Source: Helicobacteraceae bacterium (GTDB lineage Bacteria > Campylobacterota > Campylobacteria > Campylobacterales > Sulfurimonadaceae). From it: a stretch of DNA of 5,887 nt. Location of the stretch: positions 1 through 5,887 of the forward strand of contig WFOM01000012.1 of NCBI GenBank assembly GCA_015488075.1, in the 5' to 3' direction. Of the stretch, positions 1 through 5,746 are shown in pieces. A program made the translations under genes and the position numbers. Position 1 is the first letter of the stretch. Every line of letters starts with the position of its first letter. The notes beneath the pieces were generated by a model that was given only the letters and a program-made list of their open reading frames with translations, had not been told where the DNA came from and ran no database searches.

Positions 1-1112
1 CATATATAAAAGACGATAACTCCAAAATAAAGTTTAACTCCCTGGAAAAACTAAAAGCATACTCAAAACTGTTAAAAGATTTAAACATAACTTCTGCAAA
101 AGCAAGCATAAAACAAGACGGAAATATATATGTAAGAATGAAACTTCCATATGCTCTGTTGCACAGTTCAAAACCGGTATACAAATATGAAATAAAAAAA
201 GCAAATGACACACTCAGTGTAAACAACAAGGTTTTTATAACCATTCAAAAAAATATACATATAACATCCCAAAAAACCAACCTTGATTTTAAAGGTATAA
301 AAAATCTTGTTTCGCATCTGAACTTTGAAAGCTCAAAAAACAGTTCGACAAATATATACGCAAACTTGAAAAACGGAAAGATATATCTTACCGACAAAAG
401 AGTCGCACCGTATGACACACTGACACTGCAACACCAAAACAATATAACCACCATGCAGCTAAAATTCAAACAGGGAATTGCCGGGTTCAAATACCAAAAC
501 AAAGAATTTTTTCTATATGGTGAAAACTTCGATGATGAATTTATGCAAAATCTTTTGCAAAATGCAAAATTTGAAGGAGGAACACTTACATTTCATGCCA
601 AAGGCAATTTTGACGATTTTAAAGGCATTATCGAGATAAAAAACACAATCATAAAAGACAACAAGACTTTAAACAGCCTTTTGGCATTTGTCGACACACT
701 CCCTTCACTTACAAGTTTTTCCATACCTTCATACAAAAAAAATGGGCTATTTGTCGAAAAATCGTATGCTACACTAGAGGCAAAAAACGGCATATACAAC
801 TTCAGCAACATATATCTAAAATCAAAGCCGTTAAAAATCTACGGAAAAGGTGTGATTGACTACAATACAAACAAAATAGATATGATTTTCAAACTACAAA
901 CCAGAATAGCAAAAAATATCTCAAAAATACCTGTGGTAGGTTACATACTGTTTGACGGTAAAAGTCTCTCAACAATTCTAAAAGCAAAAGGGGATTTGGA
1001 CAATCCAAAAATATCTACAGAGATAGCAAAAGATATAGTAAATGCTCCTTTTAACATTATAAAAAGAACATTTATGCTGCCTAGCAAGATTGTAAACGAA
1101 TTAACTCAATAA
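1..1112 (+). CDS. AsmA-like / DUF3971-type envelope protein, C-terminal part (5' end cut by window edge)
   Basis: The reading frame is open from the left edge (first full codon at position 3) to TAA at 1110-1112, giving 369 residues. The ATG at 138 is internal and not a start, because the frame continues upstream without a stop. The sequence is rich in short alternating beta-strand-like segments with GxG/IDY patterns, as in the AsmA/YhdP/TamB group of long periplasmic proteins. The last ~100 residues carry the typical AsmA C-terminal signature: GKGVIDYNTNKIDM near residues 281-294, IPVVGYILFDGKSLST near 309-324 and KGDLDNPKIS near 329-338, followed by an amphipathic tail (FNIIKRTFMLP). Family members are anchored in the inner membrane and are linked to phospholipid transport towards the outer membrane; the anchor would lie in the missing N-terminal part. 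The exact family (DUF3971/YhdP-like versus AsmA) is inferred. The gene is convergent with the next one and shows no clear terminator. Confidence 0.8.
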   Translation, partial: YIKDDNSKIKFNSLEKLKAYSKLLKDLNITSAKASIKQDGNIYVRMKLPYALLHSSKPVYKYEIKKANDTLSVNNKVFITIQKNIHITSQKTNLDFKGIKNLVSHLNFESSKNSSTNIYANLKNGKIYLTDKRVAPYDTLTLQHQNNITTMQLKFKQGIAGFKYQNKEFFLYGENFDDEFMQNLLQNAKFEGGTLTFHAKGNFDDFKGIIEIKNTIIKDNKTLNSLLAFVDTLPSLTSFSIPSYKKNGLFVEKSYATLEAKNGIYNFSNIYLKSKPLKIYGKGVIDYNTNKIDMIFKLQTRIAKNISKIPVVGYILFDGKSLSTILKAKGDLDNPKISTEIAKDIVNAPFNIIKRTFMLPSKIVNELTQ

Positions 1113-1114
1113 AA

Positions 1115-1456
1115 TCAGTTTTTAGGCTGTTTTACCGGATTGTCATGAAAATAGGCATAAGCTTTCATAAGATTGTTTTGTTTTTGTATATCTTTTATGG
1201 TTTTTAGTGTATCAAGAGTTTTGTCATAAAAACTTTGCTCAAGCATACCGTTCATTATAATGTTAAACTGTGTTTTATAAGAACTGTATCCTATGGCACC
1301 TACGACAAATTTTCTTGTTTTATCCTCTTTTGAAGTATCTTTTTGTGTCAAAACTTCAGGTTTTTCACTTAATTCCTGCGGTCTTACTGCCGGTTTGTGC
1401 TCTGCTTGATGCAGATTGTAGTTTTGTGCCAAACGGCTGTTGTTTGAAACTTGCAT
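1115..1456 (-). CDS. Small hypothetical protein, 113 residues, unrecognised
   Basis: I do not recognise this family. The gene is credible because ATG at 1456-1454 is preceded at 6 bases by AAAAGGA (1469-1463), a perfect TGATATAAT promoter lies just upstream, and the frame fills the space between its neighbours, ending in TGA. The protein has no signal peptide or membrane segment, so it is probably cytoplasmic. Residues 1-48 are polar, rich in Q, K, E, S and P, and look disordered. Residues 49-75 (KFVVGAIGYSSYKTQFNIIM and onward) form the only hydrophobic, fold-like segment. Residues 76-104 look helical, and the tail (NPVKQPKN) is again polar. A disordered head plus a short helical body would suit an adaptor or regulator, but no function can be assigned. 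The stop lies 2 bases from the stop of the convergent AsmA-like gene, and thrC lies upstream on the same strand with an 86-base gap. Confidence 0.75.
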   Translation of the reverse strand: MQVSNNSRLAQNYNLHQAEHKPAVRPQELSEKPEVLTQKDTSKEDKTRKFVVGAIGYSSYKTQFNIIMNGMLEQSFYDKTLDTLKTIKDIQKQNNLMKAYAYFHDNPVKQPKN

Positions 1457-1462
1457 TGCATA

Positions 1463-1492
1463 TCCTTTTGATTGGATATCACAATTATATCA
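1463..1492 (-). promoter_or_regulatory. Promoter (extended -10) and ribosome binding site of the small hypothetical gene
   Basis: On the minus strand TGATATAAT runs from 1492 to 1484, a perfect TGnTATAAT extended -10 of the kind used by the housekeeping sigma factor of Campylobacterota, with no recognisable -35. The start of transcription would fall near 1477, giving a leader of about 21 bases. AAAAGGA (1469-1463) is the ribosome binding site, 6 bases before the ATG. The heptamer GTGATAT occurs twice, at 1493-1487 and 1482-1476, one helical turn (11 bases) apart and overlapping the -10. The inverted repeat ATATCC (1460-1465) / GGATAT (1474-1479) includes the ribosome binding site. Confidence 0.7.
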
Positions 1493-1542
1493 CTTTTATC
1501 ATTTCCGATGTGTTAACAAAAGATTCAAAAGAGATAAAAAAG

Positions 1543-3015
1543 TCAAATAAACTTTAATATCTCCTCTTCTATTTTTTCTTTTTCTATGATGGTTTTTTGT
1601 GTTATCTCTTTTTCAAAAAGTTCCTGTATCATAGGTGGTATAGAAAGATTTGCCGTTTTTGAGATAGATTTTAGAGCATCTATGTCATGAGTATCTATTT
1701 CACCGGTTAAGGCATTTGCAATTACAGGTGAAAATTTTGTCCACTCTGCAGTTGAATAGATTATAGATTTTGTAGCATCATTTGCACATGTCTGATATGA
1801 TTTAAAACATGTGGCGGTATGAGGGTCTATTATATAGTTGTATTTTTCAAATGTTTCTTTTATAAACTCTTTTCCCTCTTCGTCACTGCACCAGTCTGCA
1901 TCAAAATACTCTTGCAATTTAGTAAGCTCATCTTCAGTCAGTTCATAATATTTGTTTTCTTCAAGTGAATTCATAAGCTCTTTTGTTCTTTCTTCCCCAA
2001 ACAGATCAAACAAAACTCTCTCAACATTTGAAGATTTCAGTATATCCATTGCAGGTGATGTTGTAGGCACTACTTTGTTGTTTCTAAGATCATATCTTCC
2101 CTCTTTTATAAGCTGGGTAAGTATGTTGTTTTTGTTTGAAGATATTATAATCTTTTTTACATAAAGCCCCATCTTCCATGCATAATAACCTCCGAGTGCA
2201 TTTCCGAAGTTTCCGCTTGGAACATTCAGATAGACTTTTTCTCCAAGAGTTATAGCTTTTTGTCTGACAAGTTCCAGATAGCTGTGTATATGATAAATTA
2301 TCTGAAATATAATCCTTCCAAAGTTTACGGAGTTTGCCGCTGAAAGCTTTGTTCCCTTTTCTTTCAGTGCAGTTTTGAATCTCTCTGAAGCCAAAAGTCT
2401 TTTAAGTGCTGTTTGTGCATCATCAAACACACCTTTTATACCGATAACTTTTAGGTTGTCTGCATCCTCTGTCACCATCTGAAGTCTTTGAACATCACTT
2501 GTTCCGCCGTCAGGATACATACATGCAACTTTTACATTTGGTTTGTTTTTAAAAGTCTCCAGTGCCGCAGGACCTGTGTCTCCGCTTGTTGCTGCCAGTA
2601 TGAGATATTTTTCATCCCTTTTTTTGGCAATAGAGCTTAAAACAACACCAAAAGGCTGAAGTGCCATATCTTTAAATGCCCTTGTAGGACCGTGATAAAG
2701 CTCACTTACATACAAATCCTCTTTTACTTTTACAACCGGCACCGGATTGTTTTTATCATCAAAGTTGTCATACAAATCTACTGCTTTTTGAAGAACATCT
2801 TTGTCTATATCAACATCAAATCTCTCAAGAATGTCAAGTGCTAGTTCTTTGTATGAACTGTTTAAATGGTTTTTGAAAAACTCTTCATCAAGTTTTGGCA
2901 AAGATTCCGGAGAATAAAGTCCGCCAAAAGAAGCTATGGGATCAAGTATAGCCTCACTGAAAGTTACTTTTTCTTTTTTGTCTTTATCTACACCTCTTGT
3001 TTGAACAAACAGCAT
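1543..3015 (-). CDS. thrC: Threonine synthase
   Basis: This PLP enzyme converts O-phospho-L-homoserine and water to L-threonine and phosphate in the cytoplasm, the last step of threonine synthesis. The 490-residue protein is complete. Residues 109-117 (GPTRAFKDM) hold the PLP-binding lysine, K115. ATSGDTGPA at 142-150 and the phosphate-cradling PSGNFGNALGG at 266-276 are typical of the family, and DPHTA at 397-401 is a late family motif. The early FGGLYSPE segment (30-37) and the length, well above the ~428 residues of E. coli ThrC, fit the longer bacterial/fungal-type threonine synthases. The last ~25 residues form a charged helix. The ATG at 3015-3013 is supported by AGGA six bases upstream and a promoter at 3041-3049. 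The gene follows the ftsEX operon by 52 bases on the same strand, with no terminator visible between, so some read-through is possible. No leader peptide or attenuator fits in the ~19-base leader. Confidence 0.96.
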   Translation of the reverse strand: MLFVQTRGVDKDKKEKVTFSEAILDPIASFGGLYSPESLPKLDEEFFKNHLNSSYKELALDILERFDVDIDKDVLQKAVDLYDNFDDKNNPVPVVKVKEDLYVSELYHGPTRAFKDMALQPFGVVLSSIAKKRDEKYLILAATSGDTGPAALETFKNKPNVKVACMYPDGGTSDVQRLQMVTEDADNLKVIGIKGVFDDAQTALKRLLASERFKTALKEKGTKLSAANSVNFGRIIFQIIYHIHSYLELVRQKAITLGEKVYLNVPSGNFGNALGGYYAWKMGLYVKKIIISSNKNNILTQLIKEGRYDLRNNKVVPTTSPAMDILKSSNVERVLFDLFGEERTKELMNSLEENKYYELTEDELTKLQEYFDADWCSDEEGKEFIKETFEKYNYIIDPHTATCFKSYQTCANDATKSIIYSTAEWTKFSPVIANALTGEIDTHDIDALKSISKTANLSIPPMIQELFEKEITQKTIIEKEKIEEEILKFI

Positions 3016-3021
3016 CTCATA

Positions 3022-3049
3022 TCCTAAAAAATTTTTTGGAATTATATCA
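3022..3049 (-). promoter_or_regulatory. thrC promoter (extended -10) and ribosome binding site
   Basis: TGATATAAT lies at 3049-3041 on the minus strand, a perfect TGnTATAAT extended -10 in the 52-base gap between the LytM-protein gene and thrC. Transcription should start near 3034, leaving a leader of about 19 bases. AGGA (3025-3022) is the ribosome binding site, 6 bases before the ATG. Any -35 would fall at the edge of or inside the upstream gene, and none is clear. A perfect A6T6 palindrome (3026-3037) lies between the two elements; it may bend the DNA but is too weak to act as a terminator. Confidence 0.7.
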
Positions 3050-3067
3050 TAAGAAAGTTTTTATCGC

Positions 3068-4279
3068 TCATCTGAAAAGTCTGACCGGGTTTATATGGGA
3101 AGATTTTTTTGTTACTTCAAATATAAGCTCGTCACTTACCCTGCCTATAGTGTAACCTTTTTTTATTTTTTTGCCTTTTTTAATGTTTGGAGCTATTTGT
3201 GAAAGATTTGCATATATGGTGTGAAGACCGTTTTTGTGTTCTATAACCACTACATTGTCAAGTATTGCGGTTTTATCCGCATATACCACTTTTCCGTTTA
3301 AAACATTTTTTACTCTGGCGTTTGGTTTTTTCGGTTTTAAGGATATAGATTCGTTAAATACTTTTATACCGTATATAGGGTCTGTATATGTTCCGTATTT
3401 TTTTGTTATGGTATATCTGTCTATAGGAGGAATCGTTTTTGGTCCTTTGTATCGGACCGTATTTACCTTAACAAAACTGCTTCCTTTTTTCTTTACTTTC
3501 GGCAGTTTTTGTTTTTTTAGCATCTCTTTTCTGGCAAAAGCCTGTTTTCTCTCTTTTTCCTGCTGTTTCAGTTTTTGTTCGTTTATTTTTATAATGTTGA
3601 GTTTAGCCAAAGTCTTTTTAAGTTCATACTGTTTTTTTAAAAGTTTTTTCAAAGACTTTTTATACGAAGCTTTTGCAAGTTTCAGTTTTTTCAGCGATTT
3701 TTGGTTTTGTTTGTATACCGCAAGCAGTTTCTTTTTCTTTTTGTCTATCTTTTTTATAGATTTATTTAGGGCGACAGCTTCTTTGGTTATAGTATCTATA
3801 TGTTTTGAAGTGGTTATGTATTTTTTGTCAAGCTGTTTTATCATCGATTTGTATTCTTTTAACTTGTTTTTCAGTATCTCAAGCTCTACTATGGAGTCTA
3901 TGTTTTGTATCTGGTCATTTGAGAGTATAACTGAAAGAGTCAGACTTTTTGCTATGGCAAATACAAGTTCATTTTCAAGATTTTCTTTTTTTGTTTTGAG
4001 TTTTTTTATCTGAGAAACAAGCTCTTTTAACTGTTGTTTGCTTTGTGTATAGCTGTCTTGTTTGCTTTTAAGCTCATCTTCAAGCTGTTTTATGAGTTTT
4101 TGCTGTTTTAAAACCTCTTTTTTCTGCTGTAAAATCTCTTTGGCCGTTTTAGCCATCTTTTTGTTCAAAATCCTGTAGTTTTTGGAAAAATTTTTCAACT
4201 GATGGTTGGTTTGTTCTATCTGTTTGTCAACACTTCCAAATGCCAGCACAAAAAGAAAAAAAACAGCTAAAACTCTCAT
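3068..4279 (-). CDS. EnvC-like murein hydrolase activator: secreted coiled-coil protein with degenerate M23/LytM domain
   Basis: The 403-residue protein begins with a signal peptide (residues 1 to ~16, MRVLAVFFLFVLAFGS). A long coiled-coil region follows (~18-105 and ~125-255), interrupted by a less polar segment at ~106-122 that may be the hairpin turn. Next comes a basic linker (~256-285) and a C-terminal M23/LytM-type domain (~287-403). In active LytM enzymes zinc is held by HxxxD and HxH. Here the first site is replaced by a YGIKVFNES stretch (303-311), YAHL reads YANL (356-359), and HLHFE reads ELIFE (384-388), so no zinc ligand is evident. E. coli EnvC is degenerate in the same way and activates amidases AmiA/AmiB under FtsEX control. 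The start codon overlaps the ftsX stop (ATGA), with GAGGAA just upstream, so it is the last gene of the ftsEX operon. Family membership is firm; the EnvC role is inferred from domains and context. Many databases would call it peptidase M23, which probably misstates its activity. Confidence 0.88.
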   Translation of the reverse strand: MRVLAVFFLFVLAFGSVDKQIEQTNHQLKNFSKNYRILNKKMAKTAKEILQQKKEVLKQQKLIKQLEDELKSKQDSYTQSKQQLKELVSQIKKLKTKKENLENELVFAIAKSLTLSVILSNDQIQNIDSIVELEILKNKLKEYKSMIKQLDKKYITTSKHIDTITKEAVALNKSIKKIDKKKKKLLAVYKQNQKSLKKLKLAKASYKKSLKKLLKKQYELKKTLAKLNIIKINEQKLKQQEKERKQAFARKEMLKKQKLPKVKKKGSSFVKVNTVRYKGPKTIPPIDRYTITKKYGTYTDPIYGIKVFNESISLKPKKPNARVKNVLNGKVVYADKTAILDNVVVIEHKNGLHTIYANLSQIAPNIKKGKKIKKGYTIGRVSDELIFEVTKKSSHINPVRLFR

Positions 4280-5088
4280 ACTTCCTCTTTATGTGTTATA
4301 ACTATCAAAACAGCCAAAGCAAGAGATATGCTAAGTGCGACACCAAGCATCACTCCAAAATCTTCAAATCCGCTAACAAGAGTTACGGATATACCTATGC
4401 TTTCAAACTGCTCTTTTATAAAATCTGCACCCTGTATATACAAAAAAGAAAAATAAACAAGCAAAGAAGACAACACTGCATCAACGATGGCAAGTCTAAA
4501 CAAAACTGCGGAACTAAGCCACCTTGGTGCACCAAAAAGCCCCATAATATTCATCCTCTCTTTATGACTGAACTGCCATATGCGAAGCTCTTTTAGTATA
4601 AGCAAAACAGTTATAACGACTATCAAGAAACTAAATACACTAACTACATCGTAAAATAAAAGCAAAAGTTTATATGTCTGCTCATAAGATGACTTGAAAT
4701 CCTCTATCTTTGTTACCGATTTGTTCTCAAAGAGCTTCTTTTTGAGTTTTTCTATCTCACTTGGCAAAGGATATTTTTTAAGTATCACTTTGTAAAACTT
4801 AGGCAGTGTTAATTTTAAAAACTCTATATTTTTCTCATCAAGAGTGCTGTCTATTTTTTTTATAGATTTGTCTACATTTATCTGCTGTATATCTTTTATA
4901 ATTTTGTCTGTTTGTTTGAGTTTATTTATATCAAGAGTTCTGTTTGAGACAACAACTATGGCATAGTTTGAACTAAGATTTTGTTTGTAGGCATCTATAG
5001 ACCTTTTAGTAACTATATATGTCTGCATTGCAAACAGTATGCTTATCAAAGCCAAAATCAAAGATAGATGGTTTTTAATTGACCTCAT
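4276..5088 (-). CDS. ftsX: Cell division ABC-type membrane protein FtsX
   Basis: FtsX is the membrane half of FtsEX; it passes the ATP-driven signal of FtsE to a periplasmic cell-wall hydrolase activator. The 270 residues show the expected layout: a cytoplasmic stub, TM1 at ~8-26, a periplasmic domain at ~27-140 (Lys-rich, no cysteine), TM2 at ~141-165, a cytoplasmic loop with SHKERMNIMGLFGAPRW (174-190), TM3 at ~193-218, a short outer loop and TM4 at ~244-266. The ERMNIMGLFGAP stretch matches the conserved FtsX coupling-loop pattern (EI.IM.LvGA) that contacts the ATPase. The cytoplasmic N-terminus is very short compared with E. coli FtsX (352 residues), as in many non-enterobacterial forms. 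The ATG at 5088-5086 has AAAAAGG (5103-5097) 8 bases upstream and lies inside the end of ftsE (14-base overlap). The 3' end overlaps the LytM-protein start by 4 bases. Confidence 0.92.
   Translation of the reverse strand: MRSIKNHLSLILALISILFAMQTYIVTKRSIDAYKQNLSSNYAIVVVSNRTLDINKLKQTDKIIKDIQQINVDKSIKKIDSTLDEKNIEFLKLTLPKFYKVILKKYPLPSEIEKLKKKLFENKSVTKIEDFKSSYEQTYKLLLLFYDVVSVFSFLIVVITVLLILKELRIWQFSHKERMNIMGLFGAPRWLSSAVLFRLAIVDAVLSSLLVYFSFLYIQGADFIKEQFESIGISVTLVSGFEDFGVMLGVALSISLALAVLIVITHKEEV
4282..4288 (-). promoter_or_regulatory. Ribosome binding site of the EnvC-like gene, inside the ftsX coding region
   Basis: AGAGGAA on the minus strand lies just before the ATGA stop/start overlap, with only 2 to 4 bases between its core and the ATG. 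It is read in ftsX as the KEE codons of the C-terminus. The tight spacing plus the ATGA overlap favours re-initiation by ribosomes that finish ftsX. Confidence 0.5.
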
Positions 5089-5746
5089 AAATACTGCCTT
5101 TTTCTATATGAAAATGCTTATAGTCTACTTTGAGTGTCTGAGGTATTCTGTGTGTTACAACTACCACTGTTGTTTCAAGCTGTTCGTTTGCACCCTCAAG
5201 AAGATTCCATATAAGCTGTGACGAATAGTCATCAAGGTTACCTGTAGGCTCATCTGCCAGTATCATGATAGGGTTGTGTGCCAGTGCTCTTGCCATAGCT
5301 ACTCTTTGTTGTTCTCCACCTGAGAGTTCAAGAGGAAATTTTCCGCTTTGGTGTTTCAGTCTTACATGTTTTAAAAGCGATTCAACCTGCTTTTCTATAA
5401 CACTTTTTTCATATCCGTTTATAAGCAGAGGAAGTGCTATGTTTTTTTCTATATTCCATTCGTTTACAAGCTTGTAGTCCTGAAAAACTATCCCAAGATG
5501 CTTTCTTAGAAGATTCAGTTTTGAAGAACTTACACTGTTTAACTCAACTCCTCCTACTATAAGACTCCCTTTTTTTGGTTTGAGTGCTCCGAAAAAAGAT
5601 TTTAAAAGTGTTGACTTTCCGCTACCGCTTGCACCTGTTATAAAAACAAAACTTCCGTTGTCTATAGAAAAAGTAGCTTCGTTTATAATCATCTCATAGT
5701 TGTTGTATCCAAGAGACACACCTTCTGCTACTATAACTTTATCCAT
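5075..5746 (-). CDS. ftsE: Cell division ATP-binding protein FtsE
   Basis: FtsE is the cytoplasmic ATPase that pairs with FtsX to control cell-wall splitting at the division site. The 223 residues match the usual length (~222 in E. coli). All ABC motifs are intact: Walker [10 protein letters not shown] (38-46), Q-loop Q89 in VFQD, signature LSGGEQQR (141-148), Walker B MILADEPT (161-168) with catalytic E166, D-loop GNLD (169-172) and switch histidine H199 in [14 protein letters not shown] and DEPTGNLD are shared with the LolD/MacB group of ABC ATPases, so FtsE is chosen because ftsX and an EnvC-like gene follow directly. The ATG at 5746-5744 has AGAGGTT (5757-5751) 4 bases upstream. The start overlaps the end of trmB by 8 bases and the end overlaps ftsX by 14, consistent with translational coupling. 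Confidence 0.94.
   Translation of the reverse strand: MDKVIVAEGVSLGYNNYEMIINEATFSIDNGSFVFITGASGSGKSTLLKSFFGALKPKKGSLIVGGVELNSVSSSKLNLLRKHLGIVFQDYKLVNEWNIEKNIALPLLINGYEKSVIEKQVESLLKHVRLKHQSGKFPLELSGGEQQRVAMARALAHNPIMILADEPTGNLDDYSSQLIWNLLEGANEQLETTVVVVTHRIPQTLKVDYKHFHIEKGSIYEVN
5097..5103 (-). promoter_or_regulatory. Ribosome binding site of ftsX, inside the ftsE coding region
   Basis: AAAAAGG on the minus strand sits 8 bases before the ftsX ATG and is read in ftsE as the EKG codons near its C-terminus. It supports the ATG at 5088 as the ftsX start, with a 14-base gene overlap. Confidence 0.55.

Noticed and set aside
138..140. ATG at 138 as the start of the AsmA-like gene
   Set aside because: The frame is open for another 45 codons to the window edge, those codons encode protein of the same character, and there is no ribosome binding site before 138.
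1145..1168. Inverted repeat ATGAAA / TTTCAT followed by T-rich DNA on the plus strand, a candidate terminator for the AsmA-like gene
   Set aside because: Only six AT-rich pairs with a 12-base loop, inside the coding region of the convergent gene; easily produced by chance in this base composition.
1527..1567. Possible thrC terminator: AGAGGAGATA (1567-1558) can pair with TATCTCTTTT (1536-1527) on the minus strand, with the stop codon in the loop
   Set aside because: The loop is about 21 bases, two of the ten pairs are G-U and the stem is AT-rich. The U-rich part is within the 3' arm and not after it, so it does not look like a normal intrinsic terminator.
2987..3020. Upstream out-of-frame ATG (3020-3018) that would read a ~10-codon leader peptide overlapping the thrC start
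   Set aside because: Only one base separates it from the AGGA site, too close for initiation. The peptide has no threonine or isoleucine codon run of the kind expected for attenuation.
3026..3037. A6T6 palindrome as a terminator for the ftsEX operon
   Set aside because: It has no GC pairs and no loop room, and it lies between the thrC -10 and its ribosome binding site, so it more likely belongs to the thrC promoter region.
3234..4013. Long plus-strand frame (259 codons) opposite the EnvC-like gene, very rich in Phe and Ser
   Set aside because: It is the antisense reading of lysine- and glutamate-rich coiled-coil codons, which become Phe/Ser/Leu. It has no supporting neighbours, and the minus-strand gene is clearly real.
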